DNA of 64,000 nucleotides. Origin: Cladorrhinum sp. PSN259 (lineage: Eukaryota; Ascomycota; Sordariomycetes; Sordariales; Podosporaceae). Shown here piece by piece: positions 53,538 through 64,000 of the stretch. The DNA lies in NCBI GenBank assembly GCA_033725935.1, contig MU867070.1, positions 434,001 through 498,000 on the forward strand, written 5' to 3'. Within the stretch, counting starts at the first letter, position 1; each line of letters opens with the position of its first letter. A model generated the notes under the pieces. That model had not been told where the DNA came from and searched no databases. It saw nothing but the letters and a program-made list of their open reading frames with translations. A program made the translations under genes and the position numbers.

Positions 53538-54807
53538 ATGGACAGCAAGACCATGTCTTCCCGCCTGCGAGAACTTGTCAAGGTACGTCTCTGGCTCTCC
53601 TAACAATCCCGCCACTCTCCCCTCCCCCGTACGTTCCTTATTAACACACCATTTCAAGGTCCTCGCAACAGTAAAAGGCGACCTCGCAAACGTAACAGGT
53701 CCCCCATCTCTCCTCGCCCCCTCCTCTGTAGTCGAAGTAGGCCACTGCTTTGCGCAGCGCCCTTACATCTTTGCAGCCCCCGCGCTTGAACCTCTAGCCG
53801 AGAAACGCGCCCTTGCAGTCCTCAAATGGTTCCTCACCTCCCTGCGCGCCCAATTATATGTCGGCGGCTCTCCCGCAGGTGTATCGATCAAGAAACCACT
53901 GAACGCTTTCCTCGGTGAGCTCTTCCTCGCCTCGTGGACAGACGACGAACACAAGGCCACTACCGAGCTCGTCGCCGAGCAGGTCAGCCATCACCCACCA
54001 ATCACTGCCATGCACATTTCCGATAAAGCAAACGGTGTGCGGGCGGATGGATACGCGAGGGTAGAAATGACGTTTAATGGCAACGTCAACATCCGGCAGG
54101 TCGGACATGCCGTCTTCCACATTGATAAGTACAATGAGGACCATCTTGTCCCGTTGCCGGATGTAAAGATCAGGGGTTTCCTGTCGGGCTGCATGTACCC
54201 GGAAATTACTGGGACTTATACGTTGCACTCTAGCTCTGGTTTTGTTACCGAGGTCAAGTTCACTGGGGAGGGAATGATTAGGGGAAAGAGGAACAGCTTT
54301 GAGGCGAGGATATACCGCAAGGACGACCCCAAGCAGAAGAGCATTTACACGGTTTCTGGTGTGTGGAGCGATGGGTGGTCGGTCAAGGATGCGCGCAGTG
54401 GGGAGGTGCTGGGGGCCTACAAGCTTGATGAGGATTTGCCAGTTCCCATGGATATCGCCCCTGTAGAGGAGCAGGACGAATGGGAGAGCAGGAAGGCGTG
54501 GAGGAAAGTGTTGAACGGTCTTGTAGTTGGGAATTTAGACCAGGTGACGAGGGAAAAGGCGCAAATTGAGAAGGCGCAGAGGCAGATGAGGGCTGACGAG
54601 CTTGCCAGGGGTGAGACTTGGGAGCCGTTGATGTTTCAGAGTCACAGTGGGGAGGAGCACGAGGTTTACCACAAGCTGGCGGGCGGTAGTACAGGATGGC
54701 AGCTTGCAGCTGAGAAGACGAAGGGGGTGTGGAAGGTTAAGGAGGAAAGGGATAGCATCCAGCGGCCGTTTAGGGCTGGTCTCACGCCGTTGGGTGGCAG
54801 AGCTTAG
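53538..54807 (+). CDS. KES1: Oxysterol-binding protein, Kes1/Osh4 type
   Basis: A soluble lipid-exchange protein that carries sterol and phosphatidylinositol-4-phosphate between membranes and restrains Golgi vesicle formation. Exons 53538-53582 and 53659-54807 give 397 residues. ATG 53538 sits in a perfect Kozak context (GCCACCATGG). The intron starts GTACGT and ends TTTCAAG, an AAG acceptor that is weaker than the usual CAG, but the frame needs it. Exon 1 supplies the 15-residue amphipathic lid (SSRLRELVK). The family signature EQVSHHPP is near residue 121. LSGCMYPEITGTYTL and the C-terminal KAQIEKAQRQMRADE helix match the core ORD domain. There are no PH, ankyrin or FFAT elements, so it is the short form. 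Confidence 0.93.
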
Positions 54808-55138
54808 GGGTGTTCTCTGAGTATTGTTTTATTTTCATGAGCGTCGGGGTGTAGATGGCTGGTTTTTTTTTTTTTGTTTTCTCTTTAGTGGAAAGTGGTA
54901 ATTAGCATCAGTATGTTTCGCTCATATTGAAGGCTTCTCCTTTGCTAGTTATGATGCTTTCCGAGTGTCGCCTATCCTCAGCAGAGTGAACTTAGTTTCT
55001 GAATCCTAACAACCGCCAACTGCTTAACGACCCTCCACAACTGTAGTGGTATGTAACTTTAGAATCAGGCCGTTATTTGATGCCAAGTGAAATCATGTAT
55101 TCCTCCCCGATCCCACCCCATCTCTCTGACTGAGATTT
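54808..55138. other. Convergent 3' region
   Basis: No gene is visible. It is shared 3' untranslated space of the sterol-binding and Clr5-ankyrin genes, with a T-run near 54,864-54,876. Confidence 0.5.
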
Positions 55139-58100
55139 CTAGCCCTCATCTTCCGTACCCGTTATAGGCAGCACCCCGGCTATAGCAAAGTCTGAAGTAC
55201 CATCAAAGATCTGAGACTGGTCGGGCCATTCAATCCCTTGCATCATCTCGCCGAAAGTGTCATCCGGAAAGAATGAATTCCAATCGACCTCTGAACCCGG
55301 CATTATGTCACTTTCGTAGTTTCCAAATAGCAGGAAGTCTTCACCACTTGCCATAGCTGCCTGCTCTCCCTCGATGGTTTCCTGTAATGCCTGGCTTTCT
55401 GAAAACATTCCGAACTCCCTCATAGGTGCCAAGGTCGGAGGGGAAATGGCTCCTGACCCGTCTCGCTCCTCGTCTTCCTGCTCACATGCCAATTCATCTG
55501 AGGTCAGGGCCGAGTCTTCACCAATGATCCTTGGCTGCGGGCCGGCTAAGTAGCCATCGTTATCCTTCCCATCCTGGCGCTTAGTCTGACTTAGGCGGGC
55601 TGACTCAAGGAGCTTAGCCACAGCATTGTGACCGTTTTCCCTCGCAAATTCCAGCGCTTGGATATATTGGGCGTTGTAGAAACCCGTGATACCTGCTCCA
55701 GATGTAAGAAGGAGGTGTACCATTTCGAGGCGGCCATGTTCTGCGGCACCCTCGAGAGCTGTCCGACCGTCTTCCTCACATCCTTCCGCATTGACATCCG
55801 CGCCAGCATGCAGTAACTTTTGCGCAATCTCTAAATAACCTCCAATCGCTGCGCATTGCAGCGCAGTAGCGCCATACATCGAACTAGGTGTGGCGTTAAC
55901 GTCAGCATTAGCATCCAGAAGAATGTCGACCAGCTTCAAGTGGCCGTTCTCTGCTGCTTGTTGTAGAGCCGTGCGACCCCCAAAAACACCCTCTGCGGGC
56001 TTATTAATATTTGCGCCAGCTTTAATCAGATACATGACTAGCTCGACATTCTCTTGGTCCACTGCTGCACTCAATGGTGACAGAAGTTCTGGGGATCCGC
56101 TCACACCAATCCATTCCTCCTCAAGTGAAGCCCCTGCGCGTCGAAGATCTTCAACTAGGTGGTAACTGCCGTAATATATCGCAGCCGTAAGTGCTTCCCC
56201 AGCCCATTGGGGTCCCCAATCCACCGCACGAAGGAGTTTACGCAAGACAGAGCGTTTACCTAGCTCTGCGGCCCTCATAAGAGCTGGAGGTTCGGTTCCG
56301 GAGAGATATACCGTGGCAAACGGTGCATATCCCGACTCGATATCACGATGGCCCCAATTTGGCGGGAGATCAGAGAGAAGGGCATCCAGGACATCTTCGG
56401 TCTCTTGATCAACCGCGAGACGAAGTGTGTGTACACCGAATTTCGCTCCGCGGCTAAGAAGATAGCTTATCAACTCTAGTATGCCGGAACGAATTGCCAT
56501 GTCCAACGGCATAGGAAACTCAGGCTCCGAATGTTGTTGACTGAGGTCAATCTCATCGCCACAATATATCAGTTCTTTGAGCAAGCACCAGCTGGCTCCG
56601 TCAATAGCATTGGCGAAAATCATCTGGCCGTTTGCACGGAGAATGCCTGGTAGTAGCTCGATCCGATGCAGGAATCTGGCCATACCTACATTCCCGATGC
56701 GGCTTGGGCTTCCCACATCAACAATCCCGGCATGGTAAAGAAGCTCGGCCATGTCAACCAACCCCTCCTCGATGGCGCAACCAAGGGCAGTCTGTACCAA
56801 GCTCGGATCTGATACACTCGAACAGTCACCACGATTCAGAAGGAATTTGACCAGTTCGTGGTTGTTCCAACGAACCGCCTCAAGCAAGGCGTAGTCAAGA
56901 CGAGCGCCGTTAGATATCAACCTTTCGTAAAGATCCATATTGATTTTGCCATGTTCTTGCCGACTCATAGTCGAGAGCAAGGTGGTGCAACAGCTGCAGC
57001 CTAGCGCGAGCCCGCTTGCATCCGCAGCGCAGACATCGGCACCAGCATCGAGAAGTTTGATAGCGACATCAGTGTAGCCTCGATCGCATGCCATCAGGAG
57101 CGGGCGAACAGAATGCTTGCCAGAGTGGTCGTTGATCTCTATATCGGCCTGTTCGAGGAGTACCTGGGCCACGTCCACGTGCCCCCTACATAATGCGACG
57201 GCGAGAGGTGTTCCAACTAGAGACTTGCAGTAGGGTTGCCGACAGGGTGAAAATGGTGCTGAAAATACTTTGTCTGTTGTATACTGGATCGCATTTATTT
57301 CGGCACCCCTCGTTATTAGCATGCGCGCCATCTCAACATGTCCCAGCTTCGCAACCAAGCCTATGGGCGTCATTCTCTCGTTCAATTCATCAAATCGGGT
57401 GTTGACATTCGTGCCGGCGTCCAAAATAACTTGCAGGAACTCCTTATTCCCGCTCTCGATAGCAACCGGTAGCGAGTCCGCGGAGATACGCGCCTCCTTC
57501 TCAACCAGTTTCTTGACAACACCTATATGCCCCTTCTTCATAGCAGCATCGAGTGGCGAATTCCCCCGCCGTTTCCCAAAGTTGACGTCTGCACCAGCGT
57601 CGATAAGATGGATGACTATATCGAGGGACTTTCTGTCATCGACAATACCAGCAGCGAAAGCCAAAGCTGTTGTGGGAGAACAGCCTATATTTGGGCTGAT
57701 GAATGTATTGACACTGACACCAGTTGTTAAGATGAACTCTAACAAGGCTGTGTCCTCTGATCTCAGAATGCTGGCAAATAGTTGTTCCCTGATGGCTTCG
57801 GCGGTGGAGTTTTGCGCTGAAAGGAAGGGTTTAATATACTGCAGGCCAGTCGGCCCAAGTTGATGCAGCAGGGCAGCTATTCGCTCATCGTGGCGCGACA
57901 TACTCTGAGCGGATGCCGATCTGACTCTGGGTTGAAAAATAAAATTGTTGGCCAGAAGAAACAGCTGCACCATGATTTCTTCGCCAGGCCAAGCCATGGA
58001 CCGGTCACACAGGGCCTCTGCAGTCTTGAGGTGTTGACCGTCGTATGCCTCCGGAATGAGCGCGCACAACTGCGTCACTGTCAAGGAGACTCTATCAGTT

Positions 58101-58889
58101 TCCTGGGTTCCGCTTCTGTGCTCTTTGTCCAAAACTAGATCAAGAGCTCTGATAGGCTCAGACAGGCTCGAGCCGAATCCTGTTATTGCTGTGCTTCCGA
58201 AACCTGCGGCTCTGGCGTATTAGCAAGGTCCAGAATATCAAGGTGTAATGACTGGAGACTACCTACCATGAACGCTGAGAGATGGCAGAGTGCCCCAAAA
58301 AGTAACCCAAGGGCTTCTCGGGCCGCACCAGACGTAGATGTCCGTGTTTGGCAGCCCAGGACTGGGAGTCCGAAGTGGAACATCATTAGGCATGCGCAGA
58401 GGTGCCAGCCCTCATTTTTTTGTTCTTAGCATTAATTGTGCAAAACAAAAAATGTGTGAAGAAGCACTTACCCGCGTCGCGTCTGAGATGCATGATTTTG
58501 GCAGTATTGATGTGCCGGCGTAGCTGCCTCTTTAACCTGTCCGGGGAGACTTTTTTGTTCGATATGATGACGGCTGTTTCCTTGCCGTCGAGTCTCCTCT
58601 GTTCGTAGGCTATGGCTATAGCATCCCATTCTCTCGTCCTTTTGCGAACATTCCAGCGCCTCAACTGCCTTTGGTATGATATCTCGCTGCGGGGCTATTG
58701 GTAAGACGATATAGATATATCTCGGCAGTAGATGGGATGTAGCTTACGCCGCATCAAAACCTCTCTCCGACTTCATAAAGTCGACGACATCACTCAACTT
58801 CATCCCATCGGAGTAATAAAGTCTCACGATCTCCTCACGATGCTCCTCCCAATTCTTCTTTGGTGGTATCTTTGACTCCCCGCCGAAGC
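55139..58889 (-). CDS. Clr5-domain ankyrin-repeat protein, at least four exons
   Basis: Minus-strand exons are (start unresolved, at most 58889)-58748, 58686-58472, 58410-58267 and 58203-55139, about 1187 residues in total. All three introns keep frame and two have TGCTAA/GCTAAT branch points. Exons 1-2 rebuild a fungal Clr5 domain: PPKKNWEEHREEIVRLYY, then FMKSERGFDA-A-EISYQRQL, then RRWNVRKRTREWDAIA. Clr5 is a predicted DNA-binding module often found on fungal ankyrin proteins. Exon 3 is proline-rich (NDVPLRTPSPGLPNTD). Exon 4 carries some 15 or more ankyrin repeats, the last group very regular (TALQQAAENGHLKLVDILLD; TALQCAAIGGYLEIAQKLLH; TALEGAAEHGRLEMVHLLL), and an acidic tail. No ATG in frame precedes the domain in its exon, so a short first exon is missing from this model. 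Confidence 0.8.
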
Positions 58890-59439
58890 CTGGTCGGATA
58901 GTGATTCATAAATTGTGCAACGGATGGAAAAGATAATTAAGATCAGCATAAAAAGATAGAAGAACAAATGTAGATCTGCAGTGGATAGGTAGTATACAGT
59001 GATTGTTGTCGGAAAACGTCAACTAGAAGAGATGCCTCCGCATTTGCAGACGTTGAAATGCATTCCCATGTCGGAGTATTTGGTTGGAGTCAACGGGACC
59101 GTGACCTGTTCCACGTGCATGCTTATTGGCTGATGGACAAACCATCAATGCACGGATTGCTTACTCTCATCGTATTCAGGGGATTGGCCAGTGACCAAAC
59201 CATCAACACTCGGATTGGCCAGCCGCCAAACCATCAACGCCCAGCTTGGCCAGTGACCAAACCATAACCACAAAGAATCTTTTTTTTTTTTTTTAAGAAA
59301 AAAAAGAAGAGAAAAAAAAAGGCGAGCACTTTCTCCCAGGTCTTATTTAGACCTAAACAGGAATCCATTCTTTGTGGGAATGATCCAGGACCCTATTCTT
59401 GCAAACCCAACCTCTACAAACTACGAATTACTCTAGAAA
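58890..59439. other. Divergent region with minisatellite and T/A tract
   Basis: It probably holds the missing first exon of the Clr5-ankyrin gene and both promoters. It contains the minisatellite listed separately and a T15 run (59280-59294) followed by A-rich sequence. Confidence 0.5.
59122..59269. repeat. About 31-bp minisatellite, three to four units
   Basis: Units of about 31 bp share the core CCAAACCATCAAC and TTGGCCAG. Two adjacent full units lie at 59182-59212 and 59213-59243, followed by a truncated one (59244-59269). A diverged copy (59122-59154) is separated by 27 bp. Confidence 0.75.
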
Positions 59440-59785
59440 ATGGCCACCAAACTTGACCCTGGTGCCGTTGTAGGTATTGTAGGACTTGTGGTCGCGTTGC
59501 CACCAGCAGTCCTGGTCATTGCCGGATGTTGCCAATACAAACGACCAAAACAACCTATAACACAAAACGATGGTTCGTTCGTTTCTTCTCATTTTTTATA
59601 ACCATTATCTCTTTTTATCTATCTCCCCTTTTCATTTTCATACCTTTAGGAGCCTGCTAACGAAAAGACTTCTACCTATAGAGGAGAACGGGGTCTTGCC
59701 TTCCGGCCGGCTCCGGCACAACTCTTTTGAGTGCGTCGTTCAAGCACCTGTTGTGAGGTGTCCCTGCCGTCGATCTACTATGTAG
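59440..59785 (+). CDS. 78-residue two-exon small membrane protein
   Basis: Not recognised as a named family. ATG 59440 opens exon 1 (59440-59572) and exon 2 is 59682-59785. The 109-nt intron starts GTTCGT, has a textbook branch point CTGCTAAC at 59655-59662, and ends CTATAG. The joint is in frame (QND-EENG). Residues 9-34 (AVVGIVGLVVALPPAVLVIA) form one hydrophobic helix directly after a short polar start, followed by the basic YKRPKQP and a polar, cysteine-containing tail (CVVQAPVVRCPCRRS). It could be a membrane anchor or a signal-anchor peptide. It lies between the Clr5-ankyrin gene and the GHKL ATPase gene. Confidence 0.6.
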
Positions 59786-60007
59786 CATACAAGTCCAGAA
59801 ATAGATTCTGTTATAATTGTGTGAGGTTTGTTGTGGGGCAGGAGTAGAAGGAGGATTCGGACTGTCACAGATGATGCCCGGGAATGTTGATACGGGAAAC
59901 ATGCGTAGGACTGAGATAATTGAGCAAGGTACCTAGCAAAACCTAGCAAATGGGAACTTGTTGTGGATTGGAATATCTTTTATTTTCAGATCATGACTGG
60001 TTGGCTC

Positions 60008-60664
60008 TCAATCCTCCCCCAAAACATACGGCCCATCCCTTTCAATCTGCTCAAACAGCCCAAGCAGCACAGCTCGCATTTTTCTTTCCGTCACTTCCTC
60101 GTTAGTAAAGACCCTCTTCGCCTCGGGGCCATGTGTAGGCCATATCCATTCCTCCATGTACACATCCTGCAGCCGCGCGAACCCACTCCAGAAAAATCGA
60201 CCCCATCGAGGCCAGATATCGCTTTGACCTGCCCACGTCTTTTCGCCATCCAACTCCCCCTTGATCATCCGCATAAAGTAGGCAGTTGCGTGTTCGGTCT
60301 GACTCCAAGCCTTTGAGGGAGCATAAATCCAGGCATTTTGAGGATGGTGGGCCGGGAGGTTCAAATGTCTCTCAATCTCATTTTGCTCCGGCCGACAGAT
60401 CCTTTCTCCTCGCTGGTGGAGGGCAGCGAGAAATCCTTTGGCGTACTCGCGGAAGACTGAAATGGTGAAGAGGAAGTACTCTGTCGGGGAGTTCTTGTCG
60501 ACGTAGTTGACCAGGGCTCTGAAATGTTGCGATTTTCGAGAAACAAGGCTATTATTGGAATTATTTGCCATGATGATAAGCATTAAATAGTGTGTGGAGG
60601 TGAAATTCCATGTAAAATGATTAATTTCATGCTGGCTGGGTGTGTTTCGATTCGAGGTAGTCAT
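60008..60664 (-). CDS. Hypothetical protein, 218 residues
   Basis: Function not recognised. The frame is open from a TTG at 60706, and the first ATG is 60664 (MTTSNRNTPSQHE). A second start at MANNSNNS, about 43 codons in, is possible because the first part is AT-rich and low in coding character. From about residue 60 on the protein is rich in W, F and Y (YFLFTISVFREYAKGFLAAL; WPRWGRFFWSGFARLQDVYM) and looks globular and helical. There is no signal peptide or clear membrane helix. It converges on the small membrane protein gene. Confidence 0.5.
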   Translation of the reverse strand: MTTSNRNTPSQHEINHFTWNFTSTHYLMLIIMANNSNNSLVSRKSQHFRALVNYVDKNSPTEYFLFTISVFREYAKGFLAALHQRGERICRPEQNEIERHLNLPAHHPQNAWIYAPSKAWSQTEHATAYFMRMIKGELDGEKTWAGQSDIWPRWGRFFWSGFARLQDVYMEEWIWPTHGPEAKRVFTNEEVTERKMRAVLLGLFEQIERDGPYVLGED

Positions 60665-61771
60665 CTTCCTGTCTTTCGTAGGCTCGGACTGGAGGAATTC
60701 CAACAATGAAATGGCGCAAATTGGCCTGGGTTATCACTCGTTTTTATGCAAGGCCAAAGTAAAAAGCCTACGATGATGCCTGTTCTGGAAATCAAGGTTC
60801 TTTGTGACTCCTGAAATTCTGCATGTGGCGCTACAGATAAGTGATTACAATGGCAGACTTGTGGCGGGTACAGCCACTTTCTCCTGAGTCACCGGTGGTT
60901 GGTGAGAGGCCTCTGGTCAGCAGCCACCACATCCTTCAGCGTTCAGAGTCCAACCACCAATTACAGTACAATGCGTCAAAAGCGCGGCCATGTATAAGTA
61001 ACAAACAAGAAGAAAAACACAACAAAAAAAAAAAAGAGAGAACGTACAACACCGGGCATTCCCCAGTGGCCGCCCACATTCTTTGGCACGGGGAGCGCAA
61101 TGCCGACCGTATACCAACCAATTACTTTCTAAAAGTTAAATTTATTCGAGTTGGCCCGCTGTGGCTTTTTTGTGAGCAGCCAAAAAAGATGCGAGCTGGA
61201 CAGCCAACCTCGAAGGACCTGGGGAATGCACGATCGGTCTTGGCATCACGAGCAAGGGCGCTCCGGTGGTCGCGTACCTGCATTGATGCCAGTGTGAATA
61301 ATTCGCACAGTGTATTGGCAAGAATCCGGTGAAGGACGGGAGTAACAAGTCAGCCATCTATTGGAGGCTTGACGAGGAATAATAATTGACCCAGGAAGAT
61401 GGCTGGGCAGGTTAGCGGCCCCCTGGACATGAATTTGGCTCCCAAACGCGGAAGGTTTCATGCCCCCAATCCATCATCTTCTCAATGAAAGCCAAGTTAT
61501 CACTTATGAAGGACACATCAAGGAGAATATCTGTGCGGGGTTATCTCTGTCCCAGCCATTATTCCACATTCAATGAACTCCACGACTTCCTTCAGCCAAG
61601 CTTACCTTCTGTTCGCATTGTCTTTATGACCGGAAAATTTCTTAAATCTTTTCTTCCACCTTTTCCTGTGACCTGTACCCTCCCAGGTTCCTTTGAAACG
61701 TCTATCAAGCCTGGTTTATTCGAAATTGGAACACCAGCAACCAAGAGTCCTGCCAAACCTTGCTTCGTCCC
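60665..61771. other. Intergenic region upstream of the GHKL ATPase
   Basis: No gene supported. It contains an A-rich run near 61,020-61,040 and overlapping short frames without domains. Confidence 0.5.
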
Positions 61772-64000
61772 ATGATGGCTTTAACTTCAGATGTCCAGAA
61801 GGCACGAGCCCTTGTTGACACAATTGTCAAGGATCGTGGCCATCTGGGAGAAGCGACCTATTCAAGAATGGACCCCGAAACCCGCCGTAAGGTTGAGGGG
61901 GTATTGCAGATAAAAGATCAACTTATTGGCTCATCCGTCATCACGTAGGTTTGTTCTAGGTCCCTTACTTCACTATTGAGAAGCTAATATCTTTGACTCT
62001 GGGATTTAGCTTGGCCAAGAGCCTGTATTCTAAGGACGTCCATTTCATTTTCGAGCTTCTGCAAAACGCCGACGACAACCACTACGAGAACGCCAAAGAA
62101 AAGGGGCAGGAACCCTATGTCTGCTTTCGCGTGTATAAGGATCAGATTGTTGTCGAATGCAATGAGGATGGTTTCACCAAGGCCAACGTACGAGCTATCT
62201 GTCATATCGGCAAAAGCTCCAAGGTGGGCGATCACGGGTACATTGGTGAAAAGGGAATCGGATTCAAGTCAGTGTTCAAAGTTGGCTGGAAGATACACAT
62301 TCAGTCGGGCCCCTTTTCCTTCTGCTTTAAACATCGACCGGGGGAGTCAGGGATGGGTATGATCTCTCCAGAGTGGGTGCCAGACGGAGAGATCGAGGCC
62401 GGGTTAACAAGGATCACCATCACCTTGCACCAGAGCGGAGAGGGTGAGAACAAGACAATATATGCGAAGCAACGTAAAAGCATAGCCAAGCAGCTGAAGC
62501 ACCTCAAGCCCTCTATGCTTCTCTTCTTGAAGAACCTAACGCGGATCGAGGTTCACTCCTTCGACGAGAATGGAACGGAAACAAAGGCTCTGGTAATGAC
62601 CAGGGTCAAGGGGAGCACCAAACATCGAGAGACGCTCAAGACAATCTCCACTACTCTCGTTGGCACAACTAACAAGACCTCTCATTTCACTCACCATTAC
62701 CATGTCACCAAAGGTCTAGCAACAGGCCTGGCCCGCAACGAGAACCGCGACTATTCCTCTCAGCCTCCGGCCCAGCTTCAAGCCGACTCCAAGGCTGACG
62801 TTGTCTTGGCGTTTCCCCTCTCCGAAGACTCCATGCCTGTCATAGAGCCGCAAGAGCTGTATGCATTCTTGCCCATCCGCCACGTTGGTCTGAGTTTCTT
62901 AGTGCACAGTGACTTTGTCACCATGGCCAGCCGAGAGGACATTGTTGAAAGCTCCCCTCGAAACCAAGATCTGCTTCCACACTTGGCCGAGACTTTTGTG
63001 CAGGCGGTAAGGGAGATGTGTCAGGACGGCGTGCTTCGTTACGAGTGGATGCGATATCTCCCGGTAAGGTCTGGCTCTCATGACCCTGGCCCCTTCTGGA
63101 ACGAGACATTCGATTGCATCAAGTCAAAGCTCTCTAACGCCAAGATTATTGTCGCTCACACAGCCCCATCAAAAATGAGATCGATCCGTCAGCTCAGGTG
63201 GTGTGATCCGGAGTGGTATGACCAGCACAACGAACCCCTTTTTGATGACTTGGCGGACGAGGATGCTATCTACATCTCCAAACGTTATAGCCAAGCAGGC
63301 ATCGATATTCTCAAGACTTGGGGACTGGGGAAGGCAACCATAGGCCAACACTTGCTTCCGAGGGTTGAACGGGACCTTGGTAATAAAGCAACGTCAAAGA
63401 TGAAGTCTCCAAAAACGGACCATGACTGGCATTCCCGAGCTGCCAAGCTACTGATGCAGTTGGAACCACGGAGTATTGAGAGTCTGGAACTTCTGCCATG
63501 CCAAAACGGGATGTGGATGAGCTCTGATCAGCACAAGCTTTACTTACCATGGACGACCAACAACATTCGCGTTCCCCTCGGACTCGGCCTCAAACGCATA
63601 CATCACAATGCCGCTAAGCACCCTGAGCGCCAGAGGCTTTTTGAGTTCGCTGGTGTAGCTGCTCTCACCTCCGATCAAGTACGGTCAAGAGTGATGAAAA
63701 AGATCAGAGGAGAAGAGGCTACGGTTGACTGTTACGTTGCGTGGACCAAGTTTCTGTACCTCACATGCCCGATGGGGAACACATCAGAATATCTTGGGCA
63801 GTATGAGGAGATTAGATTCAAGAGCGTGCCGAACTATAAGGGAGAGCCCGGCGAGGACAGGATCAGTTACCATCCGCGAGACAAAATCTATATTTACGAC
63901 AAACAGGACGAGTACGGGCCTGCGTGCCTTGGACTCGACGTCAAGTTCCTACACCCTAAATACCTAAAGAACCCTCCTAGCAGATCGACGTTCAACGGTG
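61772..64000 (+). CDS. Sacsin-like GHKL ATPase protein, 3' end outside window
   Basis: Exon 1 (61772-61944) and exon 2 (62010 to beyond the edge) are joined over a 65-nt intron (donor GTAGGT, GCTAAT branch point, acceptor TTTAG), reading VIT-LAKSLYSKDVHFI. About 720 residues are visible and the frame is still open at 64000. The Hsp90/histidine-kinase-type ATP fold is clear: the N-box FELLQNADDN near residue 72-82 with the catalytic Glu, a G1-like box VECNEDGFTKANVRAI, and the G2 box GEKGIGFKSVF near 136-146. This order and the spacing match the N-terminal module of sacsin and plant NOV-type giant proteins. After the ATPase and a second beta-rich region (LYAFLPIRHVGLSFLVHSDF) comes a long region without known domains. 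ATG 61772 or 61775 may be used. Confidence 0.85.

Noticed and set aside
60841..61332. 163-codon plus-strand frame upstream of the GHKL ATPase
   Set aside because: Interrupted by an A-rich tract coding for lysines, no domain and no start context; unlikely to be coding.

Overview
This is nuclear DNA of a filamentous ascomycete, most likely a Sordariomycete and perhaps from the Sordariales. Five things point there: short GT-AG introns (about 50-110 nt) with CTAAC/CTAAT-type branch points; intron-bearing tRNA genes that end in T-runs; genes spread over both strands without operons; a Clr5-domain ankyrin gene; and a plant-cell-wall enzyme set (GH5, GH43-CBM6) beside fungal housekeeping genes. No species is named because no marker locus is present. 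All exon joints below were read by eye from splice signals and reading frame, without transcript data.

Layout. 1-12 kb: MFS transporter (-), RS-rich protein of unknown role (+), a scaffold gap bounded by long G and C runs, a type II membrane GT31-like glycosyltransferase (-), and a multi-pass membrane protein (-). 13-24.5 kb: tRNA-Val(TAC), a single-pass membrane protein (+), a Sok1/TCP11 IQ-coiled-coil protein (+), an M1 aminopeptidase with a probable second, mitochondrial start (+), and tRNA-Ala(AGC). 24.5-30.1 kb: 5.6 kb with no recognisable gene. 30-36.7 kb: DUF1479 protein (+), a winged-helix-like plus six-helix membrane protein (+), and tRNA-Leu(TAG). 37-45.3 kb: GH5 endoglucanase (-), mitochondrial D-lactate dehydrogenase (+), small membrane protein (-), and secreted GH43-CBM6 enzyme (+). 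46-55 kb: F-box-like/ankyrin protein (-), sugar transporter (+), and Kes1/Osh4-type sterol-binding protein (+). 55-64 kb: Clr5-ankyrin protein (-), a 78-residue two-exon membrane protein (+), an unknown protein (-), and a sacsin-like GHKL ATPase running off the right edge (+).

How the genes fit together. GH5, GH43-CBM6 and the glucose-type sugar porter within 15 kb fit degradation and uptake of plant polysaccharide, but they are not a tight cluster. The last 9 kb differs in character. It holds a large repeat receptor-like ankyrin protein, a tiny membrane protein and a very large GHKL ATPase, separated by a minisatellite and T-tracts. That resembles fungal immunity or allorecognition loci and is the best candidate here for an undescribed system, though the link is inferred from architecture and proximity alone.
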